Part shown: piece after piece, positions 43,759 to 51,528 of the stretch
Layout: every line of letters starts with the position of its first letter
Position numbering within the stretch: position 1 is the first letter of the stretch
Assembly: GCF_001514195.1 (NCBI RefSeq)
Contig: NZ_KQ948740.1
Coordinates: 124,001-188,000, forward strand
Length of the DNA: 64,000 bases
Direction: 5' to 3'
DNA from: Streptomyces griseorubiginosus
GTDB taxonomy: Bacteria; Actinomycetota; Actinomycetes; Streptomycetales; Streptomycetaceae
Made by a program: the position numbers and the translations under genes
Notes under the pieces: generated by a model
Told to the model about the DNA's origin: nothing
What the model saw: only the letters and a program-made list of their open reading frames with translations
Databases searched by the model: none

Positions 43759-44448
43759 TCACCTGTCGGACAGCTTCTCCAGCCACTGCTGGAGCAGGGC
43801 CGTCTCCGCCACGGTGAGCGTCGGCGGCAGCTCGGCCCGGAGCCTAGCGGCCAGGGTGGCGGCCGCGACGGACACCTGACGTCCCTCGTCCCGTACGGCG
43901 GTGCCGGCGGGCCGGGTCACCGAGTCCAGCACGGCGTCGCGCAGCCGCTCCGCGAACTTCCCGTCGGTGTACTGCTCGGGTCTGGTCAGCATGGACAGGG
44001 CCGCCCCGACATTGGCCGACATGATCATGCGGGTGGCCAGCGCGGGCGGCACCGTCAGCCGCCCCTCGGCGGCGCAGCGCTCCAGGATGCCGTGGAGCAG
44101 GTCGTGGGCCTCCTGGGCGGCGGCCGGGGGCACGGTGAGCTCGGGCGAGTACATCAGGCGGTAGTGGCTGGGGTGCTCCAGCGCGAAGCGCATGTGGTTG
44201 TCCCAGCCGTCCTTGAGGTCCTCGACGGGATCCTCGCTCGGCCGTGCCGCGCGTTTGGACGCGAGGTACTGCTCGAAGCCCCGGTCGACCACGGCGGCCA
44301 GCAGACCGGCCTTGTCGCCGAAGAGCCGGTAGAGCATCGGCGCCCCGACCCCGGCCCGCTCGCACACGGCCCGCGTGGAGACGTCGGCGGCCGACGCGCC
44401 GGCCAGCAGCTCGGTGGCGGCTTCCAGGATCTTTTCCCTCGCATCCAT
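43759..44448 (-). CDS. TetR family regulator
   Basis: 229 residues from ATG (MDAREKILEAATELL) with GTAGGGGC upstream. HTH SAADVSTRAVCERAGVGAPMLYRLFGDKAGLLAAVVDRGFEQYLASK. The C-terminal domain (HPSHYRLMYSPELTVPPAAAQEAHDLLHGILERCAAEGRL) is TetR_C_33-like. Divergent from an SDR gene with palindromes in between. Confidence 0.92.
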   Translation of the reverse strand: MDAREKILEAATELLAGASAADVSTRAVCERAGVGAPMLYRLFGDKAGLLAAVVDRGFEQYLASKRAARPSEDPVEDLKDGWDNHMRFALEHPSHYRLMYSPELTVPPAAAQEAHDLLHGILERCAAEGRLTVPPALATRMIMSANVGAALSMLTRPEQYTDGKFAERLRDAVLDSVTRPAGTAVRDEGRQVSVAAATLAARLRAELPPTLTVAETALLQQWLEKLSDR

Positions 44449-44465
44449 GCCCCTACCGTACGACA

Positions 44466-44540
44466 TTCGTAGCGTCGTTACGAGTGGGGGGTTACCAATG
44501 CTACGAACCCGTGTTATCGTCGATACGACTCGTTCGTATC
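44466..44540. promoter_or_regulatory. Operators for the TetR/SDR divergent promoter
   Basis: GATACGA-ctcgt-TCGTATC (44522-44540) is a perfect 7-bp inverted repeat next to the SDR start. TTCGTAGC (44466-44473) and GCTACGAA (44500-44507) are exact complements. All share the core TTCGTA(G/T)C, so one TetR protein could bind several sites across both promoters. Confidence 0.68.
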
Positions 44541-44562
44541 AGCGCTAACAAAGGATGCGGTC

Positions 44563-45312
44563 ATGACCACTCACCCCGGGACGGACCGGCGCGTCGCCAT
44601 CGTGACCGGCGGATCGCGCGGCATCGGGCGGCAGATCGCCCAGCGGCTGGCGGCCGACGGATTCGCGGTCGTCGTCGGGTATGCGGGCAACAAGGAGGCG
44701 GCCGACGAGGCCGTGCGGGCCATCGAGGAGGCGGGCGGCACCGCGTACGCCGCCCGCGCGGACGTCGCCGACGAGACCGAGGTCGCCGCCCTGTTCGACC
44801 TGGCGGAGGCCACCTACGGCGGTGTCGACGCGGTGGTGCACTCCGCGGGCCGGATGCCTCTGTCCCCGATCGCGGACCTCGACCTGGCCGAACTCGACGC
44901 GCTGTACCGCACCAACATCCGCGGCACCTTCGTCGTCGACCAGCAGGCAGCGCGCCGGCTGCGACCGGGCGGGGCGCTCGTCAACCTCTCCAGCTCGGTC
45001 GTCGGCCTCGCCTTTCCCGGCTACGGCGCCTACGCGGCCAGCAAGGGAGCGGTCGAGGCGGTGACGCTGATCCTCGCCCGTGAACTCCGCGGCCGCGACG
45101 TCACCGTCAACGCCGTGGCCCCCGGCCCGACCGCGACCGACCTCTTCCTCGACGGCAAGGACGAGGAGACCGTCGCCCGCCTCGCGGCCCAGCCCCCGCT
45201 GGAGCGGCTGGGCACACCCCAGGACATAGCCAACGTCGTGTCGTTCCTGACGAGCCCGGCCGGCCACTGGGTCAACGGCCAGGTGCTCCGGGCGAACGGG
45301 GGCATCATCTGA
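44563..45312 (+). CDS. SDR family oxidoreductase
   Basis: 249 residues. TGGSRGIGRQIAQRL is the NADP(H) site, LVNLSSSVVGLAFPGYGAYAASKGAVE holds Ser, Tyr157 and Lys161, and APGPTATDLFLDG follows. Classical FabG-like SDR controlled by the divergent TetR gene. The stop TGA is the first base of an eight-unit tandem array. Confidence 0.93.
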   Translation: MTTHPGTDRRVAIVTGGSRGIGRQIAQRLAADGFAVVVGYAGNKEAADEAVRAIEEAGGTAYAARADVADETEVAALFDLAEATYGGVDAVVHSAGRMPLSPIADLDLAELDALYRTNIRGTFVVDQQAARRLRPGGALVNLSSSVVGLAFPGYGAYAASKGAVEAVTLILARELRGRDVTVNAVAPGPTATDLFLDGKDEETVARLAAQPPLERLGTPQDIANVVSFLTSPAGHWVNGQVLRANGGII

Positions 45313-45500
45313 CCGGCCAGGGTCACGCCGCGGTGCCTGCCAAGACCACACCGCGCTGCCTGCCGGAGCCACGCCGCCCTGACCGGCCGGGGCCCAGCCG
45401 CGACGCCCGCCGGAGTCACGCCCGCCCCGATCGGCCGGGGGCACGCCGCCCTGCCCGCCGGAGCCACGCCGCTCTGAGGGGCCGGGGGCCACGCCGCGCT
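45310..45500. repeat. Eight-unit 23-26 bp tandem array beginning at a stop codon
   Basis: Units start at 45310, 45334, 45357, 45380, 45404, 45428, 45452 and 45475. Type A is tgaccggccggggccacgcc; type B is tgcctgccggagccacgccg. From the third unit they alternate B-A, giving a 47-49 bp dimer repeated three times. The first unit starts with the SDR stop codon TGA. Confidence 0.85.
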
Positions 45501-45635
45501 TCTGAGACCTGGATGCCACCGACCCCCCAGCCGCAGGGCGCCGGCCGGGGTGGTGCGGGTCCCGGACGGCGACGTCGTCGGCGTGCACCAGGATGTCCGA
45601 CGGCGCGTCCGAACACCGCGCTCACCCCGCCACCA

Positions 45636-45813
45636 CCGCTCACGCCGCGATTCGCGCCCCGCGCCCCGCGCCACGGGCCACGCGCCACGACAGAACCTGT
45701 CCCTCGCCGGGCTGCCGGACCTCCGCCTCGACCAGGGCGAAGTCCTCGGGCTTGGGCCGGCCGACGGGACGGCTGAGCAGGTGCCGCTCACCCCGCGATT
45801 CGCACCCCGCGCC
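45636..45813. repeat. Two 30-bp direct repeats (28/30 identical) flanking a gene relic
   Basis: ccgctcacgccgcgattcgc plus gccccgcgcc at 45636-45665 and ccgctcaccccgcgattcgc plus accccgcgcc at 45784-45813. The period is 148 bp. The piece between holds the start of a medium-chain reductase-like coding sequence on the minus strand. Confidence 0.8.
45691..45783 (-). pseudogene. Relic of the N-terminus of an NADP-dependent medium-chain oxidoreductase
   Basis: The minus strand reads HLLSRPVGRPKPEDFALVEA then EVRQPGEGQVL, which matches the start of curA/PTGR-type zinc-free reductases (R-P-x-G-x-P-x-P-x-D-F ... V-x-x-P-x-x-G-E-x-L). After that the frame drifts into repeat-derived GARG stretches and no NADP-binding domain follows. 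About 31 codons survive. Confidence 0.65.
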
Positions 45814-45831
45814 ACCGCCGCCCGCCCCGCA

Positions 45832-45894
45832 CCCCTCGCCCCTCGCCCCTCGCCCCTCGCCCCTCGCCCCTCGCCCCTCGCCCCTCGCCCCTCG
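45832..45894. repeat. Heptanucleotide repeat (CCCCTCG) x 9
   Basis: Nine perfect copies of CCCCTCG in a row. A run of this length should be slippage-prone. It is not inside a gene. 21 bp equals seven codons, so it stays open in all frames. Confidence 0.95.
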
Positions 45895-46067
45895 CCCGCC
45901 ACATGGTGTCCCTCCTTCCGCGCCACAACACACCGCCCCCGTCCAGCGCTCACCCGGACCACCGGACCCGTGGCCTCCCGCGGAGAACGCCCTCCGGCCC
46001 GCGCCCGTTCAGGGGAACCCCGCGCCCGGGGTGCGTGGGGACCGGTGGTCGTGTCGACACCTCACCC

Positions 46068-47048
46068 GTGACCCTCCCGTTGATCGCCCCCATGCTGGCC
46101 ACACCAGGCACCCTGCCGTCCGCGGCGCAGGACGCCCGGTGGGCCTACGAGACCAAACAGGACGGCCAGCGGGTCGTGGTGTACCTCGCCGGGGACGGCA
46201 GCGCGGTGCTGCGGGCCCGGTCCGGGGAGGAGATCACCGGCGCCTACCCCGAGCTCGCGCCGCTGGGCGGTGCCCTCGGCTCCACCCCGGCGGTACTCGA
46301 CGGGGAGATCCTGGCCCTGGACGAACAGGGACGCGCGGACTTCCAGTTGCTCCAGCAGCGGATGGGACTGGCTCACGCCCCGGACAGAGCGGCACGTAGA
46401 GCCGCCGAGGCGCCCGTGCATCTCGTGCTGTTCGACCTGATGCACCTCGGCCGGCGTTCACTCCTGGCCCTGCCCTACTCGCAGCGGCGCGCGCGGCTGG
46501 AGGAGCTGGAGCTCGCGGGGCCCCGCTGGTCGACGCCCGCCGCCCTCGTCGGCCACGGCGAGCAGGCCCTGCGTGCCACGCGGGAGCACGGACTGGAGGG
46601 GCTGGTCTGCAAGCGGCTGGACTCGGTGTACGAACCCGGGGTGCGCTCCCGGGCCTGGATCAAGATTCGCAACATGCGCAGCGAGGACGTCCTGGTGGGT
46701 GGTTGGATGCCGGGCAAGGGGCGGCTCACGGGGCTGCCGGGCGCGGTGCTGGTGGGTCAGCGGGCGCAGGGGCGGCTGCGGTTCGTGGGCAGCGTGGGCA
46801 CCGGCTGGAGCGCGGCGGAGCGCAGCGAACTCGCCGCGCTGCTGGCGGCCGCGGCGACGGACGTGTGCCCCTTCGATCCCGTGCCGCCGACTCCGGGTGC
46901 CCGCTGGGTGCTGCCCCGGTTGGTCGGCGAGGTGCGCTACAGCACCCGCACGAGGGCCGGGCTGCTGCGTCAGCCGTCCTGGCTGCGGCTGCGTCCCGAT
47001 CTCGCCCCGGAGGACTCGGCCGCCGATCTCCCGGAGCCACCTGCGTGA
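46068..47048 (+). CDS. ATP-dependent DNA ligase
   Basis: 326 residues from GTG (VTLPLIAPMLATPG). Catalytic Lys30 in the motif ETKQDGQR, motif III LDGEILALDEQGR, motif IIIa LVLFDLMHL, motif IV EGLVCKRLDSVYEPG and motif V RAWIKIRN; an OB-fold domain follows (VLVGGWMPGKGRLTGLPGAVLVG). Similar in size to Streptomyces LigC/LigD-type ligases used in end-joining or base-excision repair. The separate phosphoesterase gene 10 kb upstream may act in the same pathway. Confidence 0.93.
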   Translation: MTLPLIAPMLATPGTLPSAAQDARWAYETKQDGQRVVVYLAGDGSAVLRARSGEEITGAYPELAPLGGALGSTPAVLDGEILALDEQGRADFQLLQQRMGLAHAPDRAARRAAEAPVHLVLFDLMHLGRRSLLALPYSQRRARLEELELAGPRWSTPAALVGHGEQALRATREHGLEGLVCKRLDSVYEPGVRSRAWIKIRNMRSEDVLVGGWMPGKGRLTGLPGAVLVGQRAQGRLRFVGSVGTGWSAAERSELAALLAAAATDVCPFDPVPPTPGARWVLPRLVGEVRYSTRTRAGLLRQPSWLRLRPDLAPEDSAADLPEPPA

Positions 47049-47177
47049 TCCGGTTGTTGGGCGAGGCGTAACCGGAGCGATGCCTCCCGCCTCTTGGCGT
47101 GGACATGGAAAGCCGGGAAGCTGAACTCCCCAGTAACCCACAGCCGTTGGGCTGCGCCCGGACACGAGGAGGACGCA

Positions 47178-47957
47178 GTGTCGTCACCGTCGTTCATGAA
47201 GCACCGCACGAGATTCGGCATCGGCCTGGCCGGCGCCGCGACCCTCGTGGTGGCCTTCCCCGCCGTCGCCTTCGCCGCTCCACCCAAGGCGCTGCCCGCC
47301 AACGCCGAGAGCGCCGAGTTCACCTACCAGCCGGCCTTCGACTACGACACCGACGGCTGCTACTCCACCCCGGCGATCGGCCCCGACGGCACGATCAACG
47401 GCGGTCTGAAGCCCACGGGTTCGCTGAGCGGCGACTGCCATGACGCCTCGGACCTGGACAACACCAACACGTACTCGCGCTACAAGTGCAACAACGGCTG
47501 GTGCGCCTACCTGTACGGCCTGTACTTCGAGAAGGACCAGGCGCTGCCGAACACCAGCATCGGCGGGCACCGCAACGACTGGGAGCACGTCGTGATCTGG
47601 ACGCAGAACGGCACGGTCCAGTACGTGTCGACGTCGAACCACGGCTCGTTCACGGTGACGGCGGCCTCCGGCGTCCGCTTCGAGGGCACGCACGCGAAGA
47701 TCGTCTACCACAAGGACGGCATCAGCACGCACTGCTTCCGGCTGGCCAACTCGAACGACGAGCCGCCGGAGAACGCCAAGGGCACGTGGCAGTACCCCCC
47801 GCTGGTCGGCTGGAACGGCTACCCCTCCACGGCTCTGCGCGACAAGCTCAGCGCCTACGACTTCGGCAGCGCCAACTTCGGCCTGAAGGACGGCAACTTC
47901 GCCTCCCATCTGTCGTCGGCGAAGCCGTCGGGGATCTCCTTCGACCCCAACGCCTGA
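47178..47957 (+). CDS. Secreted NPP1/NLP-like (necrosis-inducing family) protein
   Basis: 259 residues from GTG with AGGAGG upstream. A Sec signal (MKHRTRFGIGLAGAATLVVA to AFA-APP) directs secretion. The core heptapeptide of NLP cytolysins, GHRHDWE, appears as GHRNDWE at residues 130-136 in IGGHRNDWEHVVIWTQNG. Cys pairs in GCYSTPAIGPDGTINGGL and YKCNNGWCAYLYGLYFEKDQ fit the fold. The His-to-Asn change is at a residue involved in Mg/Ca binding, so plant-membrane cytolysis is uncertain. Confidence 0.9.
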   Translation: MSSPSFMKHRTRFGIGLAGAATLVVAFPAVAFAAPPKALPANAESAEFTYQPAFDYDTDGCYSTPAIGPDGTINGGLKPTGSLSGDCHDASDLDNTNTYSRYKCNNGWCAYLYGLYFEKDQALPNTSIGGHRNDWEHVVIWTQNGTVQYVSTSNHGSFTVTAASGVRFEGTHAKIVYHKDGISTHCFRLANSNDEPPENAKGTWQYPPLVGWNGYPSTALRDKLSAYDFGSANFGLKDGNFASHLSSAKPSGISFDPNA

Positions 47958-48089
47958 GCCGGCGAGGCCCGTTCGAACGCCCGCCGGGCCCGTACGACCG
48001 ACATCGGGCGCGGGACCTAGGACCCGGCAACGCCGGATTCCGTCCCACGCCCGATCCTCGCCGATTCCCCCCGGCCTAGCGTTTCGGTC

Positions 48090-49115
48090 ATGGACATCAC
48101 CCACACGAACGAGAGCGGCGGACTCCTGGAAGAGGCCCTGGAACGCGTGCACGCGTCCGGCCCGGAGCGAGAGGGCTGGCTGTCCAACCACGCACCCATG
48201 GTCGTCGAGTCGCTCGCCGCGCACGGACGGGCTGACTCGGTGCACCGGTGGCTGGACCTGTACCGGGACCGGCTGGAGGACTTCCCCGACCGCACGGCCC
48301 CCGTCACGGACGACAACTGGCGCACGGCGCTTGGCGATCCACGCCGGATCGCCGACTGGACCGACCACTTCACCCGCACGCTCGCCGAGCGCCCCTGGCG
48401 GGACGTCCTCGCCGAGTGGTGGCCACGGTTGCTGCCCGGCCTGTACGGCGGCGCCACCCACACCGTCATCCGGGTCGGCCACGCCGTGCGCGCGGTGGCG
48501 GCCGAGGAGAACGCGCCCCGGCGCACCGAACTCGCCCACGCGCTGGGCTACTGGGCCGCCCGGTACCAGCCGGTGACCGGTCTCGTGGCCGTGCCGGGCG
48601 GGGCGAGCGCCGGACAGGCCCTGGACGCCGTACCGGCGATCGAGCCGGGGCACGTGGGGTTCCGGGACCGGCTGTCCGCCGTGCGGCACCTGCCGGCGTG
48701 GGCGCAGGAGGTCACCGACCCGGACACCGCAAGGCAGCGGCTCACCGAACTGGTCCGGGCCGCGACCCATCGCTACGCCACCCACGGCCACGGCGAGCCC
48801 ACCATGCTCGTGCACGCGGCGACGGCACCCAATGCCGTGCTGCGGACGCTGGATTCACTCCCCCGGGACCAGTGGGCCCCCAGTCTGCATGCGGCCTGGG
48901 CGGCGTCGGCGGCGGTCACGGCGATGTACGCGCCGAAGGAGCCGGTCGCCTACGTCCCGCCGGGGCGCCTCGCGCCGGAGGAGGTCCTGGAGCGCGCCCT
49001 CGCCCACGGCGACGAACACGTCATCAAGCTCACCGACACCGCTCTGGACGTCGGGGACGAGCAGGCCCTCGCGGCCGCCCTGCGCTCGGTCGAGCTCAGC
49101 GAGCCGCTCGTCTAG
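48090..49115 (+). CDS. Questin oxidase-like family protein
   Basis: 341 residues. LSNHAPMVVESLAAHG, GGATHTVIRVGHAVRAVA and PTMLVHAATAPNAV match the His-containing blocks of the Questin_oxidase (PF14027) family, Baeyer-Villiger-like ring-cleaving enzymes of anthraquinone pathways in fungi. In Streptomyces the role is not established. Its TAG stop overlaps the convergent gene in a CTAG palindrome. Confidence 0.83.
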   Translation: MDITHTNESGGLLEEALERVHASGPEREGWLSNHAPMVVESLAAHGRADSVHRWLDLYRDRLEDFPDRTAPVTDDNWRTALGDPRRIADWTDHFTRTLAERPWRDVLAEWWPRLLPGLYGGATHTVIRVGHAVRAVAAEENAPRRTELAHALGYWAARYQPVTGLVAVPGGASAGQALDAVPAIEPGHVGFRDRLSAVRHLPAWAQEVTDPDTARQRLTELVRAATHRYATHGHGEPTMLVHAATAPNAVLRTLDSLPRDQWAPSLHAAWAASAAVTAMYAPKEPVAYVPPGRLAPEEVLERALAHGDEHVIKLTDTALDVGDEQALAAALRSVELSEPLV

Positions 49116-50101
49116 GCCCCGGACACCACCGAGTCGCCCAGGGACGTCCGCTCGTAGAGCACGTGGAGGCCCTGCCGCCGCGAGGCCAGCAGGCCCGCCT
49201 CGCGCAGGACGGCCAGATGGGCGGAGACCGTCGACGGGGCGAGGCCGTGCCGGAGGGCCAGGTCCGTGGTCGAGGCCGGGTCGTTCAACCCGGCCAGGAC
49301 GGCGGCGCGTCGGCGGCCGAGGAGCCGGGCGAGCGCCTCCGGCGGACGTGGTGCCTCGGCGGAGTCCAGGGCGCGCATACCGCGGGCGGGATAGATCACC
49401 GTCGGCTGCCAGGGCCGGGCGAATCCGCTCACCACGTCCGGCCAGACGAACACGCTCGGCATGAGCAACACACCTCGCCCGTCGGCCAGTTGGGCGTCCC
49501 TCATGTCCCCGCGCACCGGGAGGGTGAGGCTGCCGTCGGCCCAGTCGACATCCGGGTGCAGATCGGCGAACAGCGCGTCGAGCCCCGCGTCCGCCACCTG
49601 CCGGGAGCGGTGGGCGATGTCGGCCTCCAGCACGGCCCGGTGACGCGCCCAGTCGGGGGCGACAAGAGCCTGCCAGGCCTGCTCGGTGAGGTCGGCGAGC
49701 CGCCGTACGGTTCCGGCCGGGTCGTCGAGGGCGGCCCGGCCCCGCGGCGACTCGGCGAGGCCCGGGGTGCAGGCGAGCGAACGCGCCATCTCCTCACGGG
49801 CGAGGCAGGGATCGGTGGCGCGCACCCGGGCCAGCTCGTCCTCGAAGCGCGGGCAGGGCTCCTCGGGCGGGGGCCCCAGGAAGTCGGGGGTGTAGCCGCC
49901 GGCCGGTGGGATGAACAGCCACAGCGGGGACAGGTCGAGCCCGGCCACCGCGGGTGCCGCGCGCCGCAGCCAGTCCCGGTGGTAGCCGTGCCGGGCGGAC
50001 CGGCGCAGCATGCGCAGCGCCTCATGGGTCTGGCACAGCGGGGAGACGGCGAACCGGCTCCGCCTCAGATCGTCGTTCCCGAGCCGCAGGGTCAGCGCCA
50101 C
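49112..50101 (-). CDS. ArsR/SmtB-type HTH transcriptional regulator with long N-terminal domain
   Basis: 329 residues from GTG (VALTLRLGNDDLRRSRFAVSP) with GGGGAGGC upstream. The C-terminal winged HTH is RRAAVLAGLNDPASTTDLALRHGLAPSTVSAHLAVLREAGLLASRRQGLHVLYERT. The N-terminal ~240 residues resemble the DUF5937-type domain common before an ArsR HTH in Streptomyces. Divergent from an MFS exporter gene with 123 bp between; likely regulates it. Confidence 0.9.
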   Translation of the reverse strand: MALTLRLGNDDLRRSRFAVSPLCQTHEALRMLRRSARHGYHRDWLRRAAPAVAGLDLSPLWLFIPPAGGYTPDFLGPPPEEPCPRFEDELARVRATDPCLAREEMARSLACTPGLAESPRGRAALDDPAGTVRRLADLTEQAWQALVAPDWARHRAVLEADIAHRSRQVADAGLDALFADLHPDVDWADGSLTLPVRGDMRDAQLADGRGVLLMPSVFVWPDVVSGFARPWQPTVIYPARGMRALDSAEAPRPPEALARLLGRRRAAVLAGLNDPASTTDLALRHGLAPSTVSAHLAVLREAGLLASRRQGLHVLYERTSLGDSVVSGA

Positions 50102-50224
50102 ACCAGCCTCCCCGCCGGCCGTGAGTGGGCCGTGAGTGATTCGTCCTGGACCGAAAGAGTAGAGCCGTGCAGCCCGGCGCAGCACGCTGGCCGTCCCTCT
50201 TCCCCTCCCCCGGAAGGCACTTGG

Positions 50225-51424
50225 ATGGGCAGCGTACATCCGGCCCCCTGGCGCAGGGCCGCCGTCGTCGCGGCACTGATGCTGGCCGCGTTCACCTTCA
50301 ACACCACCGAGAACCTCCCCGTGGGCCTGCTGTCCCTGATGGCGGACGACCTGCGGGTCTCCCTCACCGCGGTGGGCGCGCTGGTCACCGGCTACGGCCT
50401 CGCGGTGGCCGTCGGTTCGCTGCCGCTGGCCCACCTCACCCGGTCCGTGCCGCGCCGGTATCTGATGGCCGGTCTGCTCGCGGTGCTCGTGGCGGCCAGC
50501 TGGCTCTCCGCGCTCACGACCGTGTCGTACGGCCTGCTGCTGGCGGCCCGGGTGGCGACCGCGCTGGCGCAGGCGCTGTTCTGGGCGGTGATGGGGCCGG
50601 TCGCGGTCGGGCTGTTCCCGCCGGAGCGGCGGGGCCGGATCATCGGGCTGCTGTCGGTGGGCGGTTCACTGGCCACGGTGGCCGGGGTACCGGCCGGCAC
50701 CTGGCTGGGCGGGCACAGCGGCTGGCGGGTGCCCTTCGCCGTGCTCGGGGCGCTCGCCGTCGTGTCGCTGGTCATGGTGGCCGTGCTGCTGCCGACCTCA
50801 CGTCCGCGGGAGAGCCACGCGGCCTACGGCGCCGCTCCGGACCGGCGCCGGTTCGCGGTGGTGCTCACCACCACCGCCCTGTCGGTGACGGGGGCGTTCA
50901 CCGGGTTCACGTACCTCGTCGCCTTCCTGGACGAGGTGAGCGGGTTCGGTCGGGACGCGGTGAGCGCCGTACTGCTGGCGTTCGGGGCGGCGGGGCTGGC
51001 CGGGGTCGCGGCGGTCGGGCCGCTGCTGGACCGGTATCCGCGGGCCACGCTGGTCGTCCCGGTGACGGGACAGGTCCTGGCCCTGGTCGGGTTGTACGCG
51101 GCCGGGAGCAGTCAGACGGCGACCGTGGTGCTGCTCATGCTGCTGGGCGGGTCGGTGGCGCCCGCGTTCATGGCGACGCAGAGCCAGGTGCTGTTGGTGG
51201 CGCCGGGGCGCACCGAGACGGCGCTGGCGGCCAACTCGGCGGCCTTCAACGTGGGCGTGGCCGCCGGTGCCCTGCTCGGCGGGGCGCTGCTGCCCCTGAC
51301 CGGGACCCGCGGCACGTTCCTGGCCGGGGGGTTGCTCACGGCGGTGGCGTTGGTCGTGCTGTGCCGACCGGCGGCCGTCGTCACGCGGACAGCGGTGAAG
51401 GAGTCGGAGGCGGGCGCCGGATGA
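50225..51424 (+). CDS. MFS transporter, AraJ/sugar-efflux type (12 helices)
   Basis: 399 residues from ATG with GGAAGGCACTTGG upstream. Hydrophobic segments include RAAVVAALMLAAFTFNTTENLPVGLLSLMADDLRVS, GALVTGYGLAVAVGSLPLAHLT (motif A region with RSVPRRYLM) and ARVATALAQALFWAVMGPVAVGLFPPERRGR. Family DHA1 AraJ/PbuE-like. Probably exports a small drug or metabolite. Confidence 0.92.
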   Translation: MGSVHPAPWRRAAVVAALMLAAFTFNTTENLPVGLLSLMADDLRVSLTAVGALVTGYGLAVAVGSLPLAHLTRSVPRRYLMAGLLAVLVAASWLSALTTVSYGLLLAARVATALAQALFWAVMGPVAVGLFPPERRGRIIGLLSVGGSLATVAGVPAGTWLGGHSGWRVPFAVLGALAVVSLVMVAVLLPTSRPRESHAAYGAAPDRRRFAVVLTTTALSVTGAFTGFTYLVAFLDEVSGFGRDAVSAVLLAFGAAGLAGVAAVGPLLDRYPRATLVVPVTGQVLALVGLYAAGSSQTATVVLLMLLGGSVAPAFMATQSQVLLVAPGRTETALAANSAAFNVGVAAGALLGGALLPLTGTRGTFLAGGLLTAVALVVLCRPAAVVTRTAVKESEAGAG

Positions 51425-51528
51425 CGACCGAAGGTGTCTTCTCCGGGAGCCCGGGCCGGGCAGAAGTGGCGCTATGGCTTACCCGTTGCTCCCCGACCTT
51501 CAAACACCGGACCTCCGCAGGGTCTATC

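Larger units (their letters stand above)
45313..46067. other. 755-bp intergenic region made of repeats and one gene relic
   Basis: Contains in order: the eight-unit array, a bare stretch, a 30-bp direct repeat pair enclosing a truncated oxidoreductase relic, and a heptanucleotide array, then about 170 bp leading to the DNA ligase start with no recognisable promoter. No intact gene is visible on either strand. Confidence 0.75.

Noticed and set aside
45310..45500. CRISPR array
   Set aside because: Units are contiguous with no unique spacers, vary in length and sequence, and no cas gene is in the window.
47049..47177. Riboswitch in the leader of the NLP-like gene
   Set aside because: Some dyads are visible, but I could not match the conserved core of ydaO, cobalamin or other known riboswitches.
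48248..51424. A 1058-codon open frame joining the region of the questin-oxidase-like gene, the ArsR gene and the MFS gene
   Set aside because: Only its last 399 codons look like protein (MFS); the rest is an out-of-frame shadow of the other genes, kept open by high GC.
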